Assembly: GCA_036898135.1 (NCBI GenBank)
Contig: CM072522.1
Location: 34,546,451-34,610,450, forward strand
Length of the DNA stretch: 64,000 nucleotides
Direction of reading: 5' to 3'
Source of the DNA: Oncomelania hupensis
Taxonomy: Eukaryota; Mollusca; Gastropoda; Littorinimorpha; Pomatiopsidae
How positions within the stretch are numbered: position 1 is the stretch's first letter; every line of letters starts with the position of its first letter. The position numbers were made by a program, and so were the translations under genes. The notes beneath the pieces are model-generated. The model did no database searches. It saw only the letters and a list, made by a program, of their open reading frames with translations, and was not told where the DNA came from. Below, piece after piece: positions 52,641 through 64,000 of the stretch.

Positions 52641-53337
52641 TATTGTCCCAATAATAGTAATAATAATACTAATGATTCTATTACTACTACTACTAATATT
52701 AATAAGGCACCCCCTCCAAAACTGTTTACGGTATCCCAAAATAAAATAAATAAATAAAATCCCAAACGTCCCTAATTTTGGGCTCCAACTCTATACTTTT
52801 TTTTTCTTGTGGGGGGGGGGGGGGGGGAGGGGGGGGGATGTTAAATTTTTTTTTAAAGCCTTAAAAATTCCACCCAAGGTAAGAAAGGTTTAAGGGATTC
52901 ACTCGTTAGCCACCGAACAAGCAAGACGTGCTGCTTATTCCTCTCCGGTGAGCGAAATTTCTATAGGCTAATTACTACTATGTAATTACTGTTACCATCG
53001 AGTGAGCACAGGCAAAATGTTTGTATAGTACAGTGCGGTATAGTAGGCCTACTAAAATCTATTAAAATTAGATTGATCCTTCGTCTAAGAAAAAATACTG
53101 AATATTTTCAAAACGAATTTTAAAGAAGTTAAATAGATTCCGGCTGTTCCACAATTCTTGATGTCAAGCATAGCACGTTTCTTTAGTCCGAAAGACAAAG
53201 GAAAGACAGAGGGGATTGAGGAGAGGGGAAGAGCGAAAAGAAAAAATTCTTCAACTTCATCAGCGAGTGAAAGTGAGAAAAGTCCATCGAATTACCAGGA
53301 AAAAAAGTGACAGAACTTATTTTACCTGCCAGACACT

Positions 53338-54033
53338 TTGGAAGAAGGCGGCAAGATGGATATGGCCAAACTGCTTGAGGCTATTGATGAGAAATTGACA
53401 GAAAAAATGAGTGTTTTGGCGAAAGCAGAAGATGTTCAAAGCTTAAAAACAGAGTTCTCAAAAAGAATGGAATCGCTGAATGACATTACAGAATCGCTGA
53501 AGTTTGAGATTGAGAAATTGAGAGAAGAAAACCTGACACTGAGACGAAGGGTCGACGAGATGGAAAGCAACCAAAACGACACAGAACAGTACGATAGGAG
53601 ATGGAATGTGAGGGTCTATAATGTGGAGGAGAAGAAGGGAGAGAAACCCGACGACTGCCTGAAACGCTGCTGCCATGTCTTCACCGAGCTGGTTGGTGTG
53701 CCAACTGAAGATAAAGACATAGAGGCTGCACATCGAGTGGGCAAGCAGGAAGAAGGGAGGAAGTATCCCAGACCTATGATTGTCCGTTTCCAGAACCGCA
53801 GGCTCCGGGACAAGGTACTAGCTGAAAGAAGACGTTTGAAAGGAAAAGGTATCTCCATAGGAGAAGATTTAACTTCTGCAAACTACAAGCTGGAACGGGA
53901 AGCGTTCAAACACTCTGCAACGATGGCAACCTGGACCACGAATGGGAAGATTTTTGCAAAACTTAAAAATAACAAAACTGTTCAAATCAGGTATGGAGAC
54001 AAAGTCGATGATGTTCTGAAGAAAGCTATGTAA
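53338..54033 (+). CDS. LINE ORF1 protein
   Basis: Open frame of up to 231 codons; the ATG at 53356 (MDMAKLLEAIDEKL) is an alternative start. Coiled coil at about residues 15-80 (leucine/glutamate heptads, SLKFEIEKLREENLTLRRR). It is followed by an RNA-recognition-like domain from about 90 (YDRRWNVRVYNVEEKKGE) and a C-terminal region (AHRVGK, RPMIVRFQNRRLRDKVL). This matches the L1-type ORF1 nucleic-acid chaperone, which coats element RNA. No lesion was seen. Confidence 0.85.
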   Translation: MEEGGKMDMAKLLEAIDEKLTEKMSVLAKAEDVQSLKTEFSKRMESLNDITESLKFEIEKLREENLTLRRRVDEMESNQNDTEQYDRRWNVRVYNVEEKKGEKPDDCLKRCCHVFTELVGVPTEDKDIEAAHRVGKQEEGRKYPRPMIVRFQNRRLRDKVLAERRRLKGKGISIGEDLTSANYKLEREAFKHSATMATWTTNGKIFAKLKNNKTVQIRYGDKVDDVLKKAM

Positions 54034-55472
<1,439 letters not shown>

Positions 55473-58400
55473 TTGTTTTTTCCTATGACGTCAAATGATG
55501 ATAATTGTATTAGTATAATGTCCATGAACTGTAGAGGCCTAGCCAATCAGCTGAAAAGACGAGATATATTTCACTATCTTAGACAGAAAGCTTTTTGCAT
55601 CTATTTTTTACAAGATACGCATTTTGATCCTAAACTTGAAGACTATATTAGAGCAGAATGGGGATATAAGGCTATTTTCGCATCTCATACAACAAATTCT
55701 AGAGGGGTGGCGATTCTTTTTAATAATAATTTTGAATTTGAAATTAAAAATGTAAATAAAGATGTTGGAGGCAACTGCATTCTTGTTCAGATTAAGACAA
55801 TAGACAGAGATATATTACTGGTAAATATTTATGGCCCAAACAATGATGATCCAGAATTTTATAGTAATTTAGAGAGAAATATTAGAGACATGAATGTAGA
55901 TGAGATAATAATTGGGGGTGATTGGAACTTGGTGATGGATTTTGATTTAGATTATGATAATTACAGGCACCATAATAATGAAAAGGCACAGGAACGAGTA
56001 CTAGAGATAGCAGATAATTTAGACTTAGTTGATATTTGGAGGGAAATAAATTTAGAACAAAGACGGTATACGTGGCGACGAAGTAATCCTGTACAACAAA
56101 GTAGACTTGATTTCTTCCTAACTTCTGACTCACTGTCCTCTTTTGTATGTGATACTGATATTATTCCTGGCTATAAGACAGATCACTCAATTATTGCTCT
56201 TACCTTAAACTTCGCCTCATCTCCTAAAAGAAACCTATTCTGGAAGTTTAACTCCTCTCTCCTTAAGGATAAAACCTACGTTGATAAGGTTAATTCCACT
56301 ATTATTTCCGTGTTAGAAGAGTATGCTGCATCACCATATATTAGAGAAAACATAGCAACTATTCCCAGAGATGAAATCCAACTTACGATCTCGGACCAGC
56401 TATTTCTTGACGTACTGCTAATGAAAATTCGAACAGAGACAATATCTTATGCTTCCTATAAAAAACGATAAAATACAGAAACGGAGAAAAAATTAGAAGA
56501 GCGGATTAATGTATTAGAAAAGGTATTTTTACCGACAGAGGATGAAAATAAAGAATTAGGCGAATGTAAAGAGGAATTAATTAAACTTAGAGATAAGAAA
56601 ATGGAAGGGGTTTTTCTTAGATCACGGGCGAGATGGGTAGCGGATGGGGAGAAAATAACAAAATATTTTTGCGGGTTAGAGAAAAGAAACTTCGTAAGCA
56701 AAAGTATGAAAAAGTTAATTGGGAATGACGGGTCCGAGATTAGTGAGCATGGTGAGATTTTAAATGAGGTAGTGTGTTTTTATCAGAAGCTTTATCAGGA
56801 AAAGCAGTTAGAAGAATGTGAAATATCAGATTTAGTACCAAATTTAAATACTCTAACAGAGGATGAGAGCAGAAACCTTGAAGGTGAAATAACACTAGAG
56901 GAAGCGAGTAAGGCTTTAAAAAACATGAAGAATTTTAAGAGTCCTGGAACAGACGGATTTACTGCTGAATTTTTTAAAGTATTTTGGTTGCAGATTAGGT
57001 CGTTTGTTGTTCGTTATTTGAATGATAGTTATAAAAAAGGTTATCTTTCTTCCACTCAAAAAGAAGGAATCATTATTACCATCCCAAAAGGAGATAAAAA
57101 CAAAGAGTATATAAAAAATTGGAGGCCAATATCGTTATTGAATGTGGTATATAAGATCGGATCCACCTGTATAGCAAACCGTTTGAAGTTAGTATTGCCA
57201 TCTCTGATTAACGAAGACCAAACAGGCTTTATTAAAGGAAGATACTTAGGGGATAATATTCGTTTAATTTATGATATTATTAGCTACGTGAATCAAAACA
57301 ACATATCAGGGCTTCTCTTATGTCTTGACTTTGAGAAGGCATTTGACTCTGTGGATTGGAAATTTATGCAAAAAGTCCTAAGAGCGTTTGGTTTCGGTAA
57401 CGACATTTGTAGATGGATCAGTACTTTCTATAATGAAATAAAAGCTTCAGTGTGTGTTAATGGTCAAGTATCCCAATGGTTTGACATAAGGCGTGGTTGC
57501 AGACAGGGGGATCCGATCTCGCCTTATATCTTCATTTTGTGCGTCGAAATATTAGCCATAATGATACGACAAAATGATAAGATCAAAGGCATTACAATAA
57601 ATAATATAGAGCACAAAATCTCACAGTATGCTGATGACACAGAATTAATGTTATACGGCGATAGATTAGGTTTTGAAGAATCGATCATTACAATAGAGAA
57701 ATTTGGGAAACATTCTGGACTTCTATTAAACTCAGGAAAAAGTAGTGCTATTTGGCTAGGCGATAGAAGCAACTCACCGACTCAGTATATGCCGCATTTG
57801 AATATGAATTGGAACCCCAGTAAATTTAAAATATTAGGTATCTGGTTTACAAATGATCTAAAAGAATGTATAGAAATTAATATGAGCGAAAAGTTTCTTG
57901 AGGTAAAGATACTATATAGAATTTGGTCTAAGAGACAGATAACCCCACTGGGAAGGATTGCAGTTCTTAAATCTTTGATTTTGTCAAAATTAGTTCATTT
58001 ATGGATGCTGCTTCCCAATCCTCCTGACAAAGTCATAAGTTTAGTGCAGAAAACTGTCTTTGATTTTGTATGGAACCGCAAGAGAGATAGAATTAGTAGG
58101 AAAAGTGCTGTTAAAAACATTGTAAATGGAGGTATAGGAATACCTGAAATAAAAGAGTATATACAATCTTTAAAATTATCATGGATACGAAAACTTCAAT
58201 GTGGCAATCCTAAATGGAAGAATATTATTTGTTCTGTTTGTCCTTTTGTGAATAACATTACTAGATTAGGCGCAAGCCTGCCTATTTCCACTGCAAATTG
58301 TAACGATTTCTGGACAGATGTTTTTTCTGCATATAGGTTATTTGCTACTCATGTGAATATTCAGAGTTCCGAGGAACTGTTGTCAGAACGTATTTTTTAT

Positions 58401-59294
58401 AACCACAACATTCAGATTGGTAAACTAACCATTTTCTATAAACAATGGTTCATTAAAGATGTGTTTTGCATAGGTCATTTGATCAATGAAATGGGACAAC
58501 TGTTGTCTTACAATGAATTTCGAGAGAAATATAATATAAACACGAATTTTGTAACCTATGCTGGATGTATAGAAGCTGTTAAAAAATATATGCATATGTT
58601 TTCGTTTGAGTTACAAAATAATAATCATTGTGAAATAAATAAAACCTGGAAAATTCTCAGCTCGGTCTGCAGAGGAGCACAGTTGTACTATGATATTTTC
58701 ACCACGGATAAGACACGGCCAAATTGTTGTAGTAAATGGGAAGGCAAACTAGAGAAAGAAATAAATTGGAACTCAACTTTTCAGAAAATTCAGAAGATTC
58801 GTGATATAAAATTAAGATGGTTTCAAATACGCATAGTGCACAGAATAATAGCAACAAACATTGTTCTCTCAAGCATGGGTATTGCTGCTGATGCAATGTG
58901 CTCCTTCTGTGGAACTGAACGAGAAAACATTCAGCATCTTTTTTGGAAGTGTGAAAGAGTTCAAAGATTTTGGACTCAATTTCAGTTTGTTATTAATGAT
59001 CGTTGTCACAATGTTGTAGATCTAAATTTAAATGAATGTATTGTTTTGTTTGGTTATGATGAACATTTTAGGTCTGATGTGGTTTTTGATATGATAGTAT
59101 TACTAGCGAAATATTTCATTTATAAATGTAAAGTAACTGGCACGATCCCTGTATTTCAAGTTTTTGAGCAGTATTTAAAAGTACGTTATGACATTGAAAA
59201 GTACGCTTCTGTTTTGACAATGAATGTTAATAGACTCAATATTGAGTGGTTTCCCTACAAATCTCTATTAGATATAACTCCTGATCATGTTTAG
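55473..59294 (+). pseudogene. LINE ORF2 (endonuclease-reverse transcriptase), one premature stop
   Basis: Two open parts in the same frame, 55473-56468 and 56472-59291, separated by a TAA at 56469-56471. The first part is an apurinic/apyrimidinic-type endonuclease (SIMSMNCRGLANQ, FLQDTHFD, IIGGDWNLVMDFD, SRLDFFL, TDHSIIALT). The second is the RT: FKSPGTDGFTAEFFKVFW, NWRPISLLNVVYKI, LDFEKAFDSVDW, RRGCRQGDPISPYIF and the catalytic QYADDTELML. The C-terminus has CSFCGTERENIQHLFWKC, a CCHC knuckle. About 1270 codons in total. A single substitution or assembly error could account for the stop; otherwise the copy is dead. Confidence 0.88.
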
Positions 59295-59540
59295 TACTCT
59301 TGACAGCATATTTTAATTATGTTTTCAAAAGATATAATATATTCTTTTTTCTTTCTCCTCATTTGTACTGCTGTACATTTGAGATATGTATGTAAGTTTA
59401 AGCCTTTAAAGGTATCTGTTTATTAAGTTGTGAAATGGACATGTCAAATGTAAAATCATGTACGACGTTGCATACGCCGCACAACGCTGCATGCGTGAAG
59501 TGAAGCTGCAGGGTACCCCAGCTATCAAAACCTCCCTTTC

Positions 59541-59630
<90 letters not shown>

Positions 59631-59845
59631 CCTCTTAGTTTAAATGTGTGTAGATGTGTGAATGTATGGTCTTGATTTATCTGCAGAATGTTTGAAATTT
59701 ATGTATATTTGTATGTGTGTTCCGTTATATCATCAAAAAATGATTTGACATGTAAATTTATTCAGATTGAAAAATTTTAAGATAATGTATTACACATGTT
59801 GAAGATCAAAAATAAATGGAAAAAAAAAAAAAAAAAAAAAAAAAA
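59295..59845 (+). other. LINE 3' untranslated region with (TC)n and poly(A)
   Basis: Contains a ~90-bp TC tract (59545-59637), then AATAAA and a ~27-nt A tail. The TC tract lies within the element and is not host DNA. Confidence 0.75.
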
Positions 59846-60133
59846 AAGAAAGGTTTAAGGGGATAAAAAGGAAAAAAAGAAGCCTACCTACCGACCCTAT
59901 TTTTTTTCCTATGTTGCCGTAAACAGACATATTTTCTTTTTTTGCCTAATAATAATAATAACAACAACAACAATAATCTCTAATACCTTCCCTGGCATTT
60001 AAAGCTCACAGAAATCCAAGAATATAAAAAGTGTTCAAACGTTTGCCTGTCCAGCTTTCCATCTGTCTTTGGTTGGTTTGTGTATGGCATCATCTCTATG
60101 TCAGCAATCAGCGGCCATCTTTTCTCTTGTATG

Positions 60134-60450
60134 TATTAGTTTATCTATAATAGTAATAGTGCGATGACCTGCTAACAGTGGTGAAGAAACGGAAACTCCG
60201 ATGGTATGGCCACGTCACCAGATCATCAGGCCTTGCAAAGACTATTCTGCAAGGCACAGTGCAAGGAGGTAGAAGAAGAGGGAGACCGAAAAAGAGGTGG
60301 GAGGACAACATTCGAGAATGGACTGGTTTGACACTGAGCGAAGCCATCAGGGCTGCTGAGGACAGAGAAAGATGGAGTATGCTGGTTAAACGATCATCTG
60401 TGGTGCCCCTACGACCTTCGGGTTACAGGACAGGATAGGGATAGGGGGGA
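60134..60450 (+). mobile_element. LINE 3'-end fragment, copy B
   Basis: Counterpart of 24440-24755, same protein tail. Confidence 0.78.
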
Positions 60451-60630
60451 TAATAGTAACATGTTATTATTCAAAGAACTAGTATTCTAAAGAATGTAGT
60501 GTTTATTTTTCGTTTTTGTTTGTTGGTGGTAATTATTATTTTTGTTTTGCATGGCTGGAAACAGCAATGAGATCACTTGAAAGAATAAATTGTTTATGTA
60601 TGAACAGAGATGTACATTGACTTCATTATT

Positions 60631-60687
<57 letters not shown>

Positions 60688-60701
60688 GTTATTATATTTA
60701 A

Positions 60702-60741
<40 letters not shown>

Positions 60742-61139
60742 TACCCCCTTTGGGTGTCGGGGGTTTCTGTATAAACAGTATCCTTACTGTTGTGGAAATT
60801 TAGTGTTTTAAATTACCACCGTTTTTGTCATTTTTATTTGTTCTTTCTTGTTCCTAATCTGTTCTATCGATCTACCATCTTCTACCTACCCTTTTTCTTG
60901 AAAATTCTCCACAAACTCCTCATTTTTTGTATGGGGTCTGTTGGGTCAGCTTGGGGATATTGTTTCTGTATAAATACTGTCTGAAAATGTAGTGCTTTAA
61001 ATTCCCACTATCGTTGTCTTTGTCCTTTGTTCATTCTCAATCCTATTCTGTTCTTACAATCTACTAATAGTAAGTTTATCGCTAGACCAGTCACCTATCT
61101 GTTTTCTTAAAAACTCTTCATTTGTTTATGGGGTCTGTT

Positions 61140-61460
61140 GGGTAAGCGTGAGGATATTGGGCGCTTTCTGCCAAATGGTTACTAGGGCTTTCTATGGTAT
61201 TAGTTAGCAATGGAGGTATTTAATTTGTATGTGTTTTGTTAATATTTTATAATGATGTTTATATTTTATTTTGTTTTTGTAAACGAGGGTTCAATAAATT
61301 AGAATAAAGCCTCAGCATCCACTTCCTGGGATACCTTTATTGTGAAGTGACCGCTGGTGGAGTGCCTTCAGTGTTGCCATTAGGGTTTGTTTCAGCCGGG
61401 AGTAAGTCTTCTTTCCACTAGGTTGTGGTCATGATTTTGCCATTGTAGTCCGCTAGACCC
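61140..61460 (+). repeat. Unclassified dispersed repeat, copy B, second occurrence
   Basis: Counterpart of 25480-25800, with a ~12-bp deletion near its start. Confidence 0.6.
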
Positions 61461-61959
61461 TATAAACAATGATTAACTAACTCTAACACACTTGGGCACA
61501 CACATAAATATTGCAATATTGCACACACACTCTGTGAGACTAGAAGGGCTGCCTCATCTGCCTGAAAAGAAAATCTGACAAATATAACGCCATATATATT
61601 TATAACGCCCTACCATACACCCGATACCCCCCCCCACCCCCCTTCCCAGTCCCCTATTCGCTTATGTGACGCGGGACTTTGCCTACCTAACCTAACCTAA
61701 CGCCCTACCAGCCTCAAAACAAATTCCATATTCGTGCATGGTTTCATATGTGAAGTGTAATGTAATATAATATGTATGCAACATTTCTTTCAAGGTTTTC
61801 CATTTACTATATGGAATTTTGGTGTTTGTCAATTTTGTGTTTAGGTTTTCGTATCTTTCTTGTTTTTTCATATTTTGTTGTTGTCTTTTCACGTCTTTTC
61901 TGGTCTCTTTGCTTCTGTATCGGTGTGAAGTAGGCCTATACCTACTCCTATTTCAGTCT

Positions 61960-62187
61960 AGCCCTAATTCCACCGACATTTATTTTTTAAATATAAATAG
62001 TTGCTTGTTGCATTGGCCTTTTCTGTAAGTTGTTTTTAACCGAGCACGGTTGTATTTATAATAAATTATCTTCTTTGCACCGGAAGAATTTGCAATATTT
62101 GATTTTTCAAGCAAAACACAATACAATAGTGTAGAGATTTCCTGTATATGGGCATTACTTCCCTTGTTTGTGTTTAGGTTGGGCCAC
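61960..62187 (+). repeat. ~220-bp dispersed block, copy B, second locus
   Basis: Counterpart of 26290-26517. Confidence 0.7.
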
Positions 62188-62341
62188 AGATGGAAGGCTG
62201 GCTTTGAATCTAGGTCACGAAAGTGTGCGCGAGTAAGAGTGACTAAATTGGAATGATCGCGCGCTTCCGGTCTCATATTCTGCATGGTACGACTTCACGA
62301 ACTTGGAGGCTGCACTGAGATTAGAATCTTTATCGTTCGCG

Positions 62342-62549
62342 ATGTCTACCACGATTTGCTGTGTTGTTGGGTGCTCCGCAACAGGAAGAAAGTGCAGGGG
62401 TCTTTCGTTTTTGAGAATACCCAAGGCAGGGAAAGATGACCAGTGGAGAGCGGAGATGATTCGTGCTATCAACAGGTGCGATTCAAGTTTTAACCTGGTC
62501 AACGCCCGCATCTGTTCTCGACATTTTGAAGACAGTTGTTTGAAATACG
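62342..62549 (+). CDS. First exon of a second THAP-domain gene, copy B
   Basis: Same length (208 nt) and encoded sequence as 26673-26880, with the same GTAAGT donor. No disabling change is seen in either copy. Confidence 0.68.
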
Positions 62550-63597
62550 GTAAGTTTTTGCTAAGAAAAGAACTGTTCTAGTTTGTTTTTTTACCACTCA
62601 TGTACCCTCATTTCATGCCTCACTCATACGATAGGACGAATGAAATACTTATTGCAGTAGGCTATATGATAGTATATCACTAGATTCATGTTGTGTTGTG
62701 GTCGATTGATGTCAGTTTTTATTTATTATTATCATTGTACAAATTGTAGCCCTGGATTTTTAAGATCTTGTCATGCACACTGTAGTATGACTGAGTATTT
62801 ATTTTAGTACACTTTTTTCTTAAATTTATTTACCTTTTACCAATTTTAATTCTAGTTCAAAATTGCAAAATTATCCAACAAAATGCCAGTTTAAAGTAAA
62901 CAGTGATTTTAGTTTGTGTATTGTCATTGTTCCGAGTGCTAGTACTAGCACTTTATTTATTAGCACTAATAGCAGTAAATGAGTAATGACAACAAGAGTC
63001 AAGATAAATTAGTAGCATGTTAGTTTTGTTACATAAATGAAATTTTGTAACATACAGTCTGCCAAAATGCACTCTTTATTAAACAAGTGATTATTATCAT
63101 GTCCTTGATAAAGATGTTTTGTTTATTGCTGTTTATGTGGAACCTGATAGTTAAAAATATTTTAATTCAATTCAATTCAATTCGACACATCTTTATTACC
63201 ACAGGAATGGAAATATTGTATAAGTCTCATCACATCATATTATGGCTCCATATAAAAAAAAAGTATCACACATCAAGACAAGTTATAATGAACAATAATA
63301 AGACACAGACTGATATAAAAGGTTCAGGCAACATAAGATCCGTACGCACATCATATGTACATGTATAAATTAACTATGCATTCATTGAGCGAATGCCTCG
63401 TGCAGGTAAAAATATTACAGGTAAGAGGTAGGACTAAAAGAATAGGCACTAAATTTCAGTCATTAAAGCCTCGCGTAGTCACAACACATTCACATACTAC
63501 ATTAGCTCATTCATCGTTACAGCTGTGCATTCATTCATACAGAATATATCATAAATAATTATCACAATTTAACGATATTTACTAGTATGCAGAATTG

Positions 63598-64000
63598 GAA
63601 TTATAATAATAATAGCGGGTTTTTATATAGCGGGTACTCCAGCCTACGACCAGACTCACCGCTCTTTACATAGTCAATACATAGAATAAATGCACTCGAT
63701 CAAACATCGCTTTTGTTACGATACACCAAAAGACGGAACAGTAAAAGTAAGAACTATTTTGTACAAAATGACAAAAAAGACAAAAATAGAATAGCAAAAA
63801 CTTATTCACAGCTATTTATATGCCCGGATAGACCCAGGAAAGGAAAACAGTATAAATATTTACAGCCGTGTAAACACTTACGGATCAGACAAAAACAAAA
63901 GAGGAGAGAATGGCAGCGGGATACAAGTCAGTCTGAATAATGCAGTTTGAAGAGATGGGTTTTGAGGGCCTTTTTGAATGCCTGTGTTGATTGTATGGTG
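63598..64000 (-). mobile_element. CR1/L2-like LINE 3' end, copy B
   Basis: Counterpart of 27919-28202 plus 29257-29380, uninterrupted here; shows the empty site of the hAT-like insertion at 63877-63882. Continues past the window. Confidence 0.8.

Overview
This is eukaryotic, animal DNA. It has spliced exons with GT-AG borders, THAP zinc-finger exons, Ty3/gypsy, L1/Tx1-like and CR1/L2-like retrotransposons, tRNA-derived SINEs, TTAA-flanked and hAT-like DNA transposons, and many micro- and minisatellites. The repeat mix suggests a marine invertebrate, possibly a mollusc. That is an inference from repeat style, not a proven identification. No bacterial gene, operon, rRNA gene or CRISPR array was found.

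The layout is dominated by one fact: the window holds the same ~27-29 kb region twice in the same orientation. Copy A is 1-29380 and copy B is 37365-64000, offset about 37.4 kb. Between them lies a run of exactly 500 N (31863-32362), so the join is a scaffold gap. The copies match almost base for base but differ by whole transposon insertions and by tandem-repeat numbers. Two haplotypes of one locus placed end to end is the simplest reading; a recent true segmental duplication is the alternative.

Each copy begins with a large inverted repeat: left arm (1-2450, cut by the window start; 35147-39803), a 2.5 kb spacer, and right arm (4967-8358; 42323-46735). Spacer and right arm together give a clean four-exon gene model: a THAP zinc finger (exons 1-2), a short linker exon, and an exon built from 19-residue repeats, most carrying the SUMO consensus V-K-T-E. 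The repeat number is 5, 14 or 17 depending on the arm and copy. The left arm holds an inverted duplicate of exons 3-4 that cannot be joined to the THAP exons and has a stop codon upstream of its ATG.

Next in copy A is an 11.3 kb gypsy-type LTR element (9594-20865, TSD CCCTT), internally deleted and carrying a second, nearly complete gypsy element (11625-16604, TSD ATCTT), which in turn carries a SINE-like insertion. Copy B has only a solo LTR with the same TSD (47972-49300), and its sequence is a mosaic of the two copy A LTRs. Both copies then share a 72-bp minisatellite, a tRNA-type SINE, a 5-bp-period satellite, a tRNA/5S-like SINE, MITE-like repeats, a LINE 3' fragment and a second THAP exon (26673-26880; 62342-62549). 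Copy B alone has a full-length L1/Tx1-like LINE (52897-59845). Copy A alone has a 1.05 kb hAT-like insertion (28203-29256) inside a minus-strand CR1/L2-like LINE that runs into the gap.

Stretches between 32880 and 34020, and most intronic or intergenic DNA outside these elements, show nothing I can name.
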